A stretch of 64,000 bases of DNA, taken from the NCBI RefSeq assembly GCF_020966775.1, contig NZ_JAJKFV010000029.1, forward strand, positions 1,171,001 through 1,235,000. The letters run 5' to 3'. The position numbers and the translations under genes are program-made. Shown piece by piece: positions 9,863-20,544 of the stretch; within the stretch, counting starts at the first letter, position 1; each line of letters opens with the position of its first letter. Below the pieces are notes generated by a model, which saw nothing but the letters and a program-made list of their open reading frames with translations, made no database searches and had not been told where the DNA came from. This DNA comes from Rhodopirellula halodulae. GTDB taxonomy: Bacteria; Planctomycetota; Planctomycetia; Pirellulales; Pirellulaceae.

Positions 9863-9953
9863 GGTCGGCCAAGAGTGGCCAACTTACTTTTCCTTGAGTC
9901 GGCCAGGAGTGGCCAGCCTGCTTTTTGGTGAGTCGGCCAGGAGTGGCGAACTT
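9863..9953. repeat. Three-copy mini-hairpin repeat
   Basis: Three copies of GTCGGCCAAGAGTGGCCAAC-like units at 9863-9884, 9898-9919 and 9932-9953, with start-to-start spacings of 35 and 34 bases. Each contains a GGCCA-nnAG-TGGCC inverted repeat (the last copy has TGGCG). They fill the 209-base gap between two convergent genes, the FG-GAP lipoprotein and mutS. Confidence 0.88.
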
Positions 9954-9980
9954 GCGTGAGGTTCATCTCGGCAGCGATGA

Positions 9981-12653
9981 TCACGAACGAACGGGCGAGG
10001 CTCCGCTGGTCAGTTTTGCTTTGGCTTCTTGCAGGTACTGCCAGGCTTGAATTGGCGACATGGAATCGATGTCGATCGTTTCGATCTCCTGGATCAACGG
10101 GTGATCCGCGTAGCCAAACAAGGTCAGTTGGTACGTGTCGCCTGAACCCTTGGTGCTGGCATTGGGGGCCGAAATCGTTGGCCGGTCCAGGCTGTCTCGA
10201 TGGTCTGCTTCGAGTTGAGCCAAGACGTCTTTAGCACGCTCGTTGACTTCCACGGGAATGCCGGCCAAACGCGCGACTTGGATACCGTAGCTCTTGTCGG
10301 CACTTCCCGGAACGATGCGGTGCAAGAACACAACTTCGTCTTGCCATTCCTTCACCGACACGCTCAGGTTCGCCACGCGAGGCAACGTTTCTTGCAATGC
10401 CGCAAGCTCGTGATAGTGCGTTGCGAACAGTGTTCGAGCACCAATTTGTTCGTGCAGATGTTCCGTGATTGCCCAAGCCAAGGACAGCCCATCGTAGGTG
10501 CTGGTCCCGCGCCCGATTTCGTCCAGGATCACCAAACTGCGTGATGAAGCGGTGTTCAAGATGCGAGCGGTTTCGACCATCTCGACCATGAATGTACTTT
10601 GGCCACGGCTGAGTTCGTCGCTGGCGCCGACACGCGCGAAGATGCGGTCGGCGATACCGATCTCGGCGGAGGTGGCCGGCACAAAGCTGCCCGTTTGTGC
10701 GAGCAACGTGATCAACGCGACTTGGCGGATGTAGGTGCTCTTGCCCGCCATGTTCGGTCCCGTGATCAACAGGATCATGCCTGTCTCGGGGCTTTGTTGG
10801 CAATCGTTCGGGACGAATTCACCTTGCGACATCGTGACGTCCAGCACCGGGTGCCGTCCGCCTTCGATGCGCAGCACGCTGTCATCGGTGAGTTTGGGAC
10901 GTACCCAGTGATGCTGAGCCGCGACTTCCGCGAGTGCCGCGACCACATCGACCATCGCGATGGAACCGGCGACTTCTTGCAACACGCCCAAATGTTTGTG
11001 AGTGTTCTCACGTAGCAACGTGAACAACATTTGCTCACGGGAGGATGCTTTCTCGTCCGCCGCGAGGACCTTTTCTTCGTATTCCTTCAATTCCGGCGTG
11101 ATGTATCGTTCGCAATTTTTCAGCGTTTGCTTGCGAATGAAATCGTCTGGGATTTTGTCTTTGTGTGCGTTGCTGACTTCGAGGTAGTAGCCAAAGACGC
11201 GGTTGTATCCGACCTTCAAATTCGGGATGCCGGTTTCATCCATTTGTCGCTGTTGGTATTCAGCGATCCACTGCTTGCCACCGCGAGCGAGTTCGCGAAG
11301 CGTGTCGAGTTCGGAATCGAACCCTTCGCGAATGAAGTTGCCATCGGCGAGCGACAAAGGGCAGTCGTCTTCGAGAGCGGACTCAAGTTGTTCGCACAAC
11401 TCCGGACAGAGATGAAGCTGAGATTCCAAACAGGTCAAGCACTCGCTGTCACGTTCGGTCAGACGAGCTTTCAGGCTGGGTAGCCCACGAAGGGTCACCG
11501 CGATTTGCTTCAGGTCACGCGGGCCGGTTCGGCCGGTTGCCACTCGTGCGAGCAAACGTGTTAGGTCGTACGTGTCCGCCAGGATCGATCGCACATCCCC
11601 ACGCAAATTGTGGTTGCGTACGAATTCTTCGACGGCCTCGGCGCGATACGTGATGGCATCGACATCGATCAGTGGCGCGGCCAAGTGATCCGCCAGCAAT
11701 CGCGAGCCCATCGGCGTGACGGTGCGATCGATCACGCCAAGCAAAGCGCCTTCGCGGGAGCCCGAACGCATGGTCCGGGTGATTTCGAGGCTTCGCCGAG
11801 TCGCAGCATCGATTTGCAGCACCGGGCTTCGGTTATGGCAGGTCAGTGAACGGAAGTGATCCAGCGAACCTCGCTGGGTTTCTTTCAGATAGCACAACAC
11901 GGCTCCGGCGGCGCGAATCGCCAAGTCACCGTTCTCTTCGAATCCGAGCCCTTCCAGGTTGGCGACGGCGAGCTGTTTGCAGAGTGATTTTTCAGCGTCC
12001 GCTGCGGCATAACTCCACGCGGGGCGAGGTGTCCACGACCAAGTTGCCGTGGTGTCCGGGTGAATCGTCGCGTCGTCTTCGCAGTGAAGCACTTCGGCGG
12101 GACCGACCCGCGCCAGTTCATCGTCCAGGCGTGCTCGCGGGAAAACGCCGGCTTCGAAACGGCCGCTGGAAAGTTCCGCCCAGGCGATCCCGACATAGTC
12201 TCCTCCGGCGGGATCGTTCGTTTTCGCGGCGAGTTTCTGAGCCTTTTCGCGAGCTTTTTGGCTGGGGGCAAAGACCGCTGCCAGGTAATTGGGTTCCTTC
12301 GGGTCCAGCAGTCCTTCGTCAGTGAGCGTCCCTGCGCTCACCACCCGTGTGATTTCGCGGCGGACCAGACCTTTCGCGGCCTTCGGATCCTCGACTTGTT
12401 CGCAGACCGCGGCTCGATAGCCGGCGCGGATCAGTTTCTGCAGGTACTGATCGAGCTGGTGATGCGGAAAACCCGCCATCGCCGTTGGGTTTTCGCTGTC
12501 TTTGTCCCGACTGGTCAGGGTCAGACCCAAGATCCCCGCAGCGACCTTGGCGTCGTCCAAAAACAGCTCGTAGAAATCGCCCATGCGAAAGAAGAGCAAT
12601 GCGTCGCCGCATGCTTCTTTCGCCTCGTGGTACTGTCGCATCATGGGAGTCAT
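9981..12653 (-). CDS. mutS: DNA mismatch repair protein MutS
   Basis: Recognises mismatches and small loops and starts methyl- or nick-directed repair. At 890 residues it is a full-length MutS. The N-terminal mismatch-binding motif MGDFYELF is intact (Phe-x-Glu). The ATPase has GPNMAGKST (Walker A, about residue 630) and LVILDEIGRGTS (Walker B, about residue 710), plus FATHYHEL. ATG at 12653 is chosen; a second ATG three codons on (MMRQYHEAK) is also possible. The gene stands alone; no mutL is in the window. The 3-prime side is bounded by the mini-hairpin repeats. Confidence 0.98.
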   Translation of the reverse strand: MTPMMRQYHEAKEACGDALLFFRMGDFYELFLDDAKVAAGILGLTLTSRDKDSENPTAMAGFPHHQLDQYLQKLIRAGYRAAVCEQVEDPKAAKGLVRREITRVVSAGTLTDEGLLDPKEPNYLAAVFAPSQKAREKAQKLAAKTNDPAGGDYVGIAWAELSSGRFEAGVFPRARLDDELARVGPAEVLHCEDDATIHPDTTATWSWTPRPAWSYAAADAEKSLCKQLAVANLEGLGFEENGDLAIRAAGAVLCYLKETQRGSLDHFRSLTCHNRSPVLQIDAATRRSLEITRTMRSGSREGALLGVIDRTVTPMGSRLLADHLAAPLIDVDAITYRAEAVEEFVRNHNLRGDVRSILADTYDLTRLLARVATGRTGPRDLKQIAVTLRGLPSLKARLTERDSECLTCLESQLHLCPELCEQLESALEDDCPLSLADGNFIREGFDSELDTLRELARGGKQWIAEYQQRQMDETGIPNLKVGYNRVFGYYLEVSNAHKDKIPDDFIRKQTLKNCERYITPELKEYEEKVLAADEKASSREQMLFTLLRENTHKHLGVLQEVAGSIAMVDVVAALAEVAAQHHWVRPKLTDDSVLRIEGGRHPVLDVTMSQGEFVPNDCQQSPETGMILLITGPNMAGKSTYIRQVALITLLAQTGSFVPATSAEIGIADRIFARVGASDELSRGQSTFMVEMVETARILNTASSRSLVILDEIGRGTSTYDGLSLAWAITEHLHEQIGARTLFATHYHELAALQETLPRVANLSVSVKEWQDEVVFLHRIVPGSADKSYGIQVARLAGIPVEVNERAKDVLAQLEADHRDSLDRPTISAPNASTKGSGDTYQLTLFGYADHPLIQEIETIDIDSMSPIQAWQYLQEAKAKLTSGASPVRS

Positions 12654-12701
12654 GGTGCGAATCGTACCGGCAGGCCGCCGACGGGGACAGCCTCGCAGGG
12701 G

Positions 12702-13481
12702 TCACATTTGCGAGTAAGGTTTCGCCGCCAGTACGAATTTATCGATCCGGCTGACCGTTCCGCCGTAGCGAGGGTTCTTGCTGAGCACCTTCCAATCCGG
12801 ATGGGCTCGGAACGCATCCCAGGCTTTTTCGCGGGCCGCTTCGTTTTTGTACACCGTCAGGTACGTCAGACTGGGAGTTTGAGGCCCCACCAAGGCTTGG
12901 CCGATAAAAATCGGCTGGATGCCACTGTCGATGAAAATCGGGACTTCGCCCGCGTTGAACATCTCGACTTTCAAGTTGCCAAGTCGCTCGTTGGCACTTT
13001 CGTACAAACGCAGTTCGTACACGCGTTCATCATTTTCCAGCGTGCCTTCGGGGACCACTGTCTTGGGCCAGCATTCCATCGCCGTCAGCAATTCGCTGCT
13101 GATTCGCGCGTAAGGAGGCGACTTCGCGTCGCGATTCAGGTAATTCGCTCCGGCGGTTTGGTAAGCCTCGTCTTTCGCCAAGGCTTTCTGCGACGCTTCG
13201 ATTTGATCGAGGTCGGAGTAAGGAATGATCACGAAGATCGAAGAGGCCTTCTTCTGCGGCGATGTTTTAGGAGAGAACACGCCCACCGGCCCGATGCCCT
13301 GGCGTTCCAATGCGGGCAGCAACGCTTTTTCCAAGTACTGATCGATCGCTTCAGCGTCACCGTTTTCACCCAGCTGAATGGTGCGAACTTCGTAATATTC
13401 TTCGGCGGAAGTCATCGGCATGTGCAAACGAGCGGTCAGGGCAACCAAAGCCAGCCAACCCAAGGGTGTCGGAAATTTCAT
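12702..13481 (-). CDS. Exported NIPSNAP-family protein
   Basis: 259 residues with a signal peptide (MKFPTPLGWLALVALTARLH, predicted cleavage after TSA), then two NIPSNAP-type ferredoxin-like domains: the first starts YYEVRTIQLGENGDAEAI, the second VYELRLYESANERLGN. The family is widespread, with no agreed enzymatic role; planctomycete members are usually secreted. An alternative start five codons upstream (MAHPP, 13496) exists; neither has a clear ribosome-binding site, so the start is uncertain. The gene diverges from an ABC ATPase gene. Confidence 0.88.
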   Translation of the reverse strand: MKFPTPLGWLALVALTARLHMPMTSAEEYYEVRTIQLGENGDAEAIDQYLEKALLPALERQGIGPVGVFSPKTSPQKKASSIFVIIPYSDLDQIEASQKALAKDEAYQTAGANYLNRDAKSPPYARISSELLTAMECWPKTVVPEGTLENDERVYELRLYESANERLGNLKVEMFNAGEVPIFIDSGIQPIFIGQALVGPQTPSLTYLTVYKNEAAREKAWDAFRAHPDWKVLSKNPRYGGTVSRIDKFVLAAKPYSQM

Positions 13482-13662
13482 CGGGGGATGTGCCATCGAG
13501 GAAGGAGGGACAGGAGGGGAGATCGATTCGCATTCTAACCGCTGTCGAGTCCGGCATTCATCCATCGAGCAAGAGGGAATACGGAATTCACGGTCAGGCG
13601 GCGGAGTCGAGTTTGACGGCGTGGGAAGCAGGCGACGGTGTTGGTAGGATTTTTGTCTCTGG

Positions 13663-14412
13663 TTGAGCGTGTTCAAAGATCGAAGGTTGCCGTTGTCTGT
13701 TCCGCAAAATTTGTCGCCGGATGAATCCGTGAAGCGAAATCTCGATGCGGGACCGCTGATCGAGCTGCGTGGTGTCAGCAAACACTACGCCGATGGTGAT
13801 GTGGATGCTTTGAAGCAAGTCGATCTGGCCATTCACGAGGGGGAATCTGTGGCGATCGTTGGGCCCAGCGGCGGTGGCAAGTCGACCTTGCTGAATATGC
13901 TGAGTGCATTGGATGAACCAACCTCAGGCGAAGTTTGGTTTGCTGGAAAGCTGTTGTCCCAGCAAGGCAGTCTCGATCAGTTTCGGGCTCATCACATCGG
14001 GTTTATCTTCCAGTCATATCACTTGCTGCCCAACTTGACCGCTCAAGAAAACGTGCAGCTCACCATGTTTGATACCCACCCCAAAGTGTCGGAGCGAAAA
14101 GCGGAAGCGATTCGTTGGTTGCAACGAGTCGGCTTGGGCGATCGAGTGAATCACCGTGCGGATCGATTGTCGATTGGGCAACGACAGCGGGTTGCCATCG
14201 CGCGAGCTTGCGCGGGAGGGCCTTCTGTGATTTTGGCGGATGAGCCCACCGGAGCGTTGGACCGGGCACGTGGCGACGAAGTGATGGACTTGCTCGATCA
14301 AATTCGGAAAGAAGACGGAACAACGCTGGTGGTGGTGACCCACGACGATCGAGTGGCACAGCGTGCTGACCGAATAATCTATATATGTGACGGAATGTTG
14401 CAGGCCGTCTAA
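13663..14412 (+). CDS. Orphan ABC transporter ATP-binding protein
   Basis: 249-residue ATPase of the LolD/MacB-like (lipoprotein or peptide export) subfamily. Walker A is GPSGGGKST, the Q-loop is in FIFQSYHLL, the signature is LSIGQRQRVAIARA, Walker B is VILADEPTGALD and the H-loop is VVVTHDDR. No ATG starts the frame: candidates are TTG at 13663, GTG at 13669 and GTG at 13729, just before the first domain strand (PLIELRGVSKHYADG), so the true start is undecided. No permease gene is adjacent; the neighbours are a divergent NIPSNAP gene and a cytochrome-type operon. Either its permease is elsewhere or it serves a shared one. Confidence 0.88.
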   Translation: MSVFKDRRLPLSVPQNLSPDESVKRNLDAGPLIELRGVSKHYADGDVDALKQVDLAIHEGESVAIVGPSGGGKSTLLNMLSALDEPTSGEVWFAGKLLSQQGSLDQFRAHHIGFIFQSYHLLPNLTAQENVQLTMFDTHPKVSERKAEAIRWLQRVGLGDRVNHRADRLSIGQRQRVAIARACAGGPSVILADEPTGALDRARGDEVMDLLDQIRKEDGTTLVVVTHDDRVAQRADRIIYICDGMLQAV

Positions 14413-14519
14413 TATGTGATGTGGCATCGGCGGAACGATGTTGTTCGATCAATCGGACGTGTCGACTCCGGGTGCCGCTCCCGCCTCACCATTCCCGCCC
14501 GCGAGCTTGTTCACACGTC

Positions 14520-17500
14520 ATGCGTGATCGTTCGATCTGTTTGAACTCCTTCCGCCAAACTTCACCCGACCGGATGGTGGTCGCGTGGATGGCAACCTGT
14601 CTGATGGGTTGGCTGTCACTTTCGATGGCCGCCGCAGAGGAGTCCACCGAAGCCAAGCCGACCATCCAATTCAATCGCGACATTCGGCCGATCCTGTCGG
14701 AAAACTGTTTTCATTGTCACGGACCCGACGACGAAAACCGGGAAGCCGGTTTGCATTTGGACACTGAAGAGGGTGCGAAAGAGTGGGCTATTGTCGAAGG
14801 CGATGCAGATGAGAGCGAAGTCTATCTGCGGATGATTTCGGACGATCCCGACATGCTGATGCCGCCTCCGGATTCGGAACGCAAGGTTTCTCCCGAAGAC
14901 ATCGAGTTGGTTCGTCGCTGGATCGAAGAAGGCGCGGAGTACCAGGGGCACTGGTCGTTCATCCCGCCTCACGAAGTTCAGGTGCCCGACGCGGTGTACG
15001 CGGAAGGTAAATCTGCCAGCTCCAACGAAATTGATCGCTTTGTGGATCGAGCGCTGGCGGAAGCTGGTTTGAAAGCGGAAGGGCCTGCGGACCAAGAAAC
15101 TTGGCTGCGCCGTGTGACCTTTGACCTCGTCGGTGTTCCGCCCACCCTCGCGGAGATGGATGCGTTCCTGGCGGACAATTCGCCCATGGCGAAGACGCGA
15201 GTCATCGACCGTTTGCTGGCTCGTCCGGAATACGGCGAACGCATGGCAACGGATTGGCTGGACGCAGCGAGGTACAGCGACACCTACGGTTATCAAGTCG
15301 ACCGCGATCGGTTCGTCTGGCCATGGCGAGATTGGGTGATCCAAGCCTTCAATGACAACAAACCCTACGACCAATTTGTCACGGAACAATTGGCCGGCGA
15401 CTTGTTGCCCGACGCAACACGTGAACAGATTCTGGCAACCACGTTCAATCGCTTGCACCCACAAAAGGTCGAAGGCGGCAGCGTCCCGGAAGAGTTCCGA
15501 ATCGAGTATGTGGCGGACCGTGCACAAACGGTTGCCACCGCTTTGATGGGGCTGACCTACGAATGTTGTCGGTGCCACAACCACAAGTACGATCCGATCA
15601 GCCAAGAAAACTATTTCGAGCTGACCGCGTTCTTCGACAACATTGATGAAGCCGGTTTGTATTCGTACTTCACCCCGTCCATTCCAACGCCAACGTTGAT
15701 GTTGCCAACGGAAGACGAAGAACGCCGACTGAAACAATTGGAAGCCGACGTGGCCGTTGCCGAACGTCGTTTGGCGGAGACTGAATCAAAGAGAGCCGAA
15801 GTGTGGCGTCAGCTATTCGCGGATCGCAATGGGACGGCGGCTGACGAGTGGGTAAAGGCTTTGCCAGAGTCACTGTTGGCGGAGCCGGTGGAGTCACTCG
15901 ATTTTGAAGACGCACCGAACTCACGCAACCAATCCGTTGAGGGCATTGTCGGAAAAGCTTGGAAGCTGACCGGTGACGATGCCGTCTCCACCAAGGTCGG
16001 TAACTTTGACCGCTCGCAACCGTTTTCGGTTTCGGCTTGGATTCAAGTGCCGGATGTCAAAGAGCGAGCCGTGGTTTGGCACCGTTCGCGAGCGTGGACG
16101 GATGCGGCCAGTCGCGGTTACGAGTTGCTGATCTTGGATGGCAAACTGCAGTGGTCGCAGATTCACTTTTGGCCGGGCAATGCGATCAGCGTGTCGATGA
16201 AGGATGCGGTGCCAGTTGGCGAATGGGTGCATGTGACCGCGACCACCGATGGCTCTGGTTCCGCTTCTGCGTTGAAGCTTCACATCAACGGCAAAGCGGT
16301 CGAAACCACCGTCGTGCGTGATTCGTTGACCAAACAGATCCAAGGTGGTGGCGGCGACAACATCACCATCGGCGAACGTATGCGAGACCGGGGTTTCAAA
16401 AATGGGTTGGTCGATCAATTTCGTGTCTTTGACGTGCAACTGAGCGATCTGGAAATCGAGCGACTCGCGAAAAACGATTTCCAGTTTCAGTTGGAAGACG
16501 AACTAAACGAAGACACCTTCGTCCATCACGCCTTGTTGAGGTGGGATTCCGAAGTTGCCGCCGCACGCAAACATCTTCGCGAAATTCGCGTGGCCAAGTG
16601 CAAATTGGAAGACTCCATCGATGAAATCATGGTGATGCGTGAGTTGCCAAAACCCAGGTCAACGCATCTGTTGGCACGAGGCGTTTACGACAGTCCTCAG
16701 CAGGAGGTCCAACCAGGAACCCCCGACTTCCTTCCGGAGATGCCGACCGCTGAGGAAGAAACGCTGGATCGTTTGGATTTGGCGCGGTGGTTGTGCGATC
16801 GGCAGCATCCGCTGACATCGCGAGTTGCAGTGAATCGTTTGTGGCAATTGAGTTTTGGGCGGGGTTTGGTTCGCACGCCCGAAGACTTCGGCAGCCAAGG
16901 AGCACCGCCAACGCATCCCGAATTGCTCGATTGGTTGGCGTTGGACTTGGTCGATCATGACTGGGATATCAAACGCATGATGAAGCAGATCATGTTGTCC
17001 GACGCGTATGGTCGAAGCAGCACGTCGACTCAGTCGAAGCTTGCCCTGACCGATCCGACAAACCGATTGCTTTCGCATTTTCCGGCGTATCGTTTACCCG
17101 CCGAAATGCTGCGTGACCAAGCGTTGGCGGTCGGCGGCAACCTCGTGCGAACCATCGGTGGTGCACCGGCGAAACCGTACGAAGTGGAAGTTTCGTTCAA
17201 ACCGACGGATCGCGACAAGGGCGACGGGCTGTATCGACGGAGCATTTACACGTACTGGAAACGAACCAGCCCCGCACCTGTGATGACGACCTTGGACGCC
17301 GCGAAACGCGATGTTTGCCGGGTGCAGAGAGAGCGAACGGCTTCGCCACTGCAAGCCTTTGTGATGCTCAATGGTCCGCAAACCATCGAGGCATCCCGCG
17401 GGTTGGCTCAGCAGTTGTTGCGAGATGCGGGGGATGGCGAGATGGACGCGGGGCAGATGCTGAGCACCGCGTTTCGAACAACAACGAGCCGACGTCCAAC

Positions 17501-17699
17501 GAACGATCAATTGCGAGTTCTGCAAGAACTCTATGATGAACAGTTGGCCTATTTCGACAACAATGCTGCTTCCACGAGCGAGTTTCTTTCCATCGGTGAT
17601 TCGGAAACGGACGAATCGCTCGATGCAAACCGTGTCGCTGCCATGACGGTGGTGGTGGGAACGTTGCTGAACTTTGATCTGTGCTTGGTGAAACGATGA
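14520..17699 (+). CDS. PSCyt1-DUF1549-LamG-DUF1553 protein
   Basis: A planctomycete-typical giant exported protein of 1059 residues. After a signal-like N-terminus ([23 protein letters not shown]), a PSCyt1 cytochrome-c-type domain has CFHCH at residues 63-67 ([20 protein letters not shown]). DUF1549 follows ([30 protein letters not shown]), then a LamG-like lectin fold ([10 protein letters not shown], near residues 480-650) and DUF1553 ([22 protein letters not shown]). It is thought to take part in electron-linked degradation of sulfated or complex carbohydrates (inference). Start 14520 precedes an alternative ATG at 14574. Its stop overlaps the next gene's ATG (ATGA). Confidence 0.9.
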   Translation: MRDRSICLNSFRQTSPDRMVVAWMATCLMGWLSLSMAAAEESTEAKPTIQFNRDIRPILSENCFHCHGPDDENREAGLHLDTEEGAKEWAIVEGDADESEVYLRMISDDPDMLMPPPDSERKVSPEDIELVRRWIEEGAEYQGHWSFIPPHEVQVPDAVYAEGKSASSNEIDRFVDRALAEAGLKAEGPADQETWLRRVTFDLVGVPPTLAEMDAFLADNSPMAKTRVIDRLLARPEYGERMATDWLDAARYSDTYGYQVDRDRFVWPWRDWVIQAFNDNKPYDQFVTEQLAGDLLPDATREQILATTFNRLHPQKVEGGSVPEEFRIEYVADRAQTVATALMGLTYECCRCHNHKYDPISQENYFELTAFFDNIDEAGLYSYFTPSIPTPTLMLPTEDEERRLKQLEADVAVAERRLAETESKRAEVWRQLFADRNGTAADEWVKALPESLLAEPVESLDFEDAPNSRNQSVEGIVGKAWKLTGDDAVSTKVGNFDRSQPFSVSAWIQVPDVKERAVVWHRSRAWTDAASRGYELLILDGKLQWSQIHFWPGNAISVSMKDAVPVGEWVHVTATTDGSGSASALKLHINGKAVETTVVRDSLTKQIQGGGGDNITIGERMRDRGFKNGLVDQFRVFDVQLSDLEIERLAKNDFQFQLEDELNEDTFVHHALLRWDSEVAAARKHLREIRVAKCKLEDSIDEIMVMRELPKPRSTHLLARGVYDSPQQEVQPGTPDFLPEMPTAEEETLDRLDLARWLCDRQHPLTSRVAVNRLWQLSFGRGLVRTPEDFGSQGAPPTHPELLDWLALDLVDHDWDIKRMMKQIMLSDAYGRSSTSTQSKLALTDPTNRLLSHFPAYRLPAEMLRDQALAVGGNLVRTIGGAPAKPYEVEVSFKPTDRDKGDGLYRRSIYTYWKRTSPAPVMTTLDAAKRDVCRVQRERTASPLQAFVMLNGPQTIEASRGLAQQLLRDAGDGEMDAGQMLSTAFRTTTSRRPTNDQLRVLQELYDEQLAYFDNNAASTSEFLSIGDSETDESLDANRVAAMTVVVGTLLNFDLCLVKR

Positions 17700-19174
17700 A
17701 TCAATCTTCTTTCAATCCCGTATCGATCAATCGAAGGTCGTTGCTACAGAATTCGGCGTATGGATTCGGTGGCATGGCGTTAGGGCAATTGCTCGCCGAA
17801 AGTCTCGGTCAATCGACGGCTCATGCGAATCCTTCCGCCGGTGGAGCGTCGACTCCGGTGCCGGGGGCAATGGGCACGTTGCATCATCCGGCCAAAGCGA
17901 AACGGGTGATCTTTCTGTTTCAATCCGGCGCGCCGTCGCAGTTGGATTTGTTCGACTACAAACCCTTGTTGAACGAGAAGCACGGAACGGAATTGCCCGA
18001 TGAAGTTCGAGGCGGACAGCGATTGACAGGCATGAGTGGCAACCAATCGAGTTTGCCACTGGTCGGGACGCCATTCAAGTTCGAGCAACATGGTGAATCA
18101 GGCACTTGGGTCAGCGACCAATTGCCATACACATCCAAAATCGTCGATGACATCTGCGTCGTTCGGTCGATGTACACGGAAGCCATCAATCACGGCCCCG
18201 CGGTGACGTTCATGCAAACCGGCAGCATGTTCCCGGGGCGGCCCAGCATGGGAGCTTGGGTGGATTACGGGCTAGGAAGCGAGAACGAAAACTTGCCCGC
18301 CTTTGTCGTGATGACGACCAAGGATCAGAGCGGTGGCCAACCGCTCGTGTCCCGATTCTGGGGCAACGGGTTCCTGCCCAGCGAGCATCAGGGCGTGCAG
18401 TTCCGAAGTGGCGCGGACCCCGTTTTGTACTTGAGCAATCCCGCGGGAATCGATCAAGCAAGTCGCCGCTCCGCGATGGATGCGCTCAACAAACTGCATC
18501 AGCAACAATTGGCATCCAATGTCGATCCCTTGGTGGAGGCTCGCATCGCCCAGTACGAAATGGCGTTTGCGATGCAGTCATCGATCCCAGAGGCCACCGA
18601 CTTTTCAGACGAACCGGAACACGTGTTCGAGCTTTACGGAAAAGACTCCAAGAACCCTGGGACTTTCGCGGCCAACTGCTTGATGGCGCGGCGTTTGGCA
18701 CAGCGCGGCGTCCGTTTCATTCAGCTCTATCATAAAGGTTGGGATCACCACGGTGGTTTGCCGAAGGGGCTGCCGAACCAGTGCAAGGCCACGGATCAAG
18801 CGTCGGCTGGTTTGGTCCAAGACCTCAAGCGATTGGGGATGTTGGAAGACACCTTGGTGATTTGGGGCGGCGAGTTTGGGAGAACCAATTATTGCCAAGG
18901 CAAATTGTCCGAGAACAGCTTCGGCCGAGACCACCACCCAAGGTGTTTCAGTTTGTGGATGGCCGGTGGCGGGATCAAACCGGGCATCGTCCACGGTGCA
19001 ACCGATGATTTTGGGTACAACCTGACCGAGAAACCGGTGCACATCCACGACTTGCACGCCACGATACTGCATCAGTTGGGCATCGATCACGAACGCCTGA
19101 CTTTCCGCTATCAAGGCCGTCAGTTTCGGCTGACGGATGTGCACGGCGAAATCGTGCACGATATCCTGGCCTAG
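17696..19174 (+). CDS. DUF1501 protein
   Basis: 492-residue DUF1501 member, an alkaline-phosphatase-like fold family that partners PSCyt1/DUF1549 proteins in planctomycetes. N-terminal [19 protein letters not shown] resembles a twin-arginine export signal, so the protein is probably folded before crossing the membrane. Conserved stretches include [36 protein letters not shown] and [16 protein letters not shown], with the metal-binding-type acids at WGGEFGRT and HHPRCFSLW. The start overlaps the upstream stop by the ATGA arrangement, showing translational coupling; a start 15 bases earlier is less likely. Confidence 0.95.
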   Translation: MNQSSFNPVSINRRSLLQNSAYGFGGMALGQLLAESLGQSTAHANPSAGGASTPVPGAMGTLHHPAKAKRVIFLFQSGAPSQLDLFDYKPLLNEKHGTELPDEVRGGQRLTGMSGNQSSLPLVGTPFKFEQHGESGTWVSDQLPYTSKIVDDICVVRSMYTEAINHGPAVTFMQTGSMFPGRPSMGAWVDYGLGSENENLPAFVVMTTKDQSGGQPLVSRFWGNGFLPSEHQGVQFRSGADPVLYLSNPAGIDQASRRSAMDALNKLHQQQLASNVDPLVEARIAQYEMAFAMQSSIPEATDFSDEPEHVFELYGKDSKNPGTFAANCLMARRLAQRGVRFIQLYHKGWDHHGGLPKGLPNQCKATDQASAGLVQDLKRLGMLEDTLVIWGGEFGRTNYCQGKLSENSFGRDHHPRCFSLWMAGGGIKPGIVHGATDDFGYNLTEKPVHIHDLHATILHQLGIDHERLTFRYQGRQFRLTDVHGEIVHDILA

Positions 19175-19234
19175 TCGATTCTCCGCACGCAGGTCCTTTC
19201 GCGGAGGCGTTTTCTTCCGTTGAGGACAACAAAC

Positions 19235-20491
19235 ATGCGTCAGATGTTGGATTGGTTGGCAGTTTGCAGCTTGCTAGTCATCGCGTTTTCAGCCGTGTCC
19301 GTCACCACGGTCGCCGCGGAGCCGTCTCAATCGAAGCCTGTTCAGGTCTACATCTTGGCGGGCCAATCCAATATGGAAGGTCATGCCAAAGTTGAGACGC
19401 TGGATTATTTGGCGGACCACGAAGAGACTCGTGAGTTGCTGGCTCTGATCCGCGACGAAGACGGCGGTTACCGCGAAGGCGATCGGGTTTGGATTTCTTA
19501 TCTCACCGGTCGCGGCGACAACAACGGCGAGGGCGTTGGCAAGCTCACAACCGGGTTTGGTTCCCGTTCGCAGCCTGATCAAGACGGTGGCAAGATTGGT
19601 CCTGAGCTGACCTTTGGTTTGACCATGGAGCAGCACACGGAATCTCCCATCTTGATCATCAAGACGGCGTGGGGCGGGAAGTCATTGTTCTACGACTTTC
19701 GTCCTCCGAGTGCGGGTATTTACCCGAGAACACAAAACGACATCGATCGCGATCGCAATCACGCGGCCGACTTGGGAAAGTATTACCGGATGATGGTCCA
19801 GCACGTGAAGTCGGTGCTGGATGACATCGGCCGAGTCGTGCCGTCTTACAGTGAAGACCAGGGCTATGAACTGGCGGGGTTCGTTTGGTTCCAGGGTTGG
19901 AATGATGTGGTCAATCGCGACGTGTACCCAGTCCTGCCCGCGGGTTCAGAGGAAAACCGATTTGCGAAGTATTCCGAGTGGATGGCGGATTTCATCCGAG
20001 ACGTTCGTTCCGATCTCGACGCCGACGAGTTGCCGTTTGTGATTGGTGTGATGGGCGTCGATGGCAATCAACCCAGCGAGCACCACCAGCAATTTCGCGA
20101 AGCCATGGCGGCACCCGCGTCATTGTCTGAGTTTCAAGGCAACGTGGTCGCGGTGCCAACCGGTCCGTACTGGGACGAAGCTTTGGGAGCGATCGCCCAG
20201 AAGTATCAGGACGTTCGCCAAAAAGCGTATCACTTGCGAAAGCAACATCGTGACCACGAGAATCACGATGGTTCCATGGACGACGAACAGCAGCGTGCGT
20301 TCATCGAGAAGTACGAAAAGCAACTCATCACAGAAGACGAGTTGGCTCGATGGAAGCGTGGAGCTTCCAACGCGGGTTACCACTACTTGGGTTGCGGCAA
20401 AACCATGGCGCAGATCGGTGAAGCCTTTGCCAACGCCATGTTGGAATTGAAAAACGGCTCCCGTGAAGGAGCCGCGAATTTGAGCAATTAA
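19235..20491 (+). CDS. SASA-type carbohydrate esterase (DUF303)
   Basis: 418 residues with a signal peptide (to about Ala28) and the sialate O-acetylesterase/acetylxylan-esterase motif YILAGQSNMEGH at residues 39-50, where Ser of GQSN is the expected nucleophile, plus GWNDV further on. It probably removes acetyl groups from polysaccharide in the periplasm or outside. ATG at 19235 is preceded by GAGGA; an upstream TTG lacks support. It follows the DUF1501 gene by 60 bases on the same strand, so it likely belongs to the same operon. Its 3-prime end contains the trxB terminator hairpin. Confidence 0.88.
   Translation: MRQMLDWLAVCSLLVIAFSAVSVTTVAAEPSQSKPVQVYILAGQSNMEGHAKVETLDYLADHEETRELLALIRDEDGGYREGDRVWISYLTGRGDNNGEGVGKLTTGFGSRSQPDQDGGKIGPELTFGLTMEQHTESPILIIKTAWGGKSLFYDFRPPSAGIYPRTQNDIDRDRNHAADLGKYYRMMVQHVKSVLDDIGRVVPSYSEDQGYELAGFVWFQGWNDVVNRDVYPVLPAGSEENRFAKYSEWMADFIRDVRSDLDADELPFVIGVMGVDGNQPSEHHQQFREAMAAPASLSEFQGNVVAVPTGPYWDEALGAIAQKYQDVRQKAYHLRKQHRDHENHDGSMDDEQQRAFIEKYEKQLITEDELARWKRGASNAGYHYLGCGKTMAQIGEAFANAMLELKNGSREGAANLSN
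20450..20474 (-). terminator. trxB terminator, inside the SASA gene
   Basis: Perfect seven-pair stem CGGCTCC/GGAGCCG with a six-base loop; on the minus strand it is followed by five T (the A run at 20450-20454). It lies in the last 42 bases of the convergent SASA gene and about 70 bases after the trxB stop. Confidence 0.85.
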
Positions 20492-20544
20492 GGATCGACC
20501 GAGCGATCGACCCTACACACTGGTGACGGCTGACGATCGAAAGA

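Noticed and set aside
12060-13538. Plus-strand 492-codon frame over the mutS 5-prime end and the NIPSNAP gene
   Set aside because: Antisense to two well-supported genes; no family sequence.
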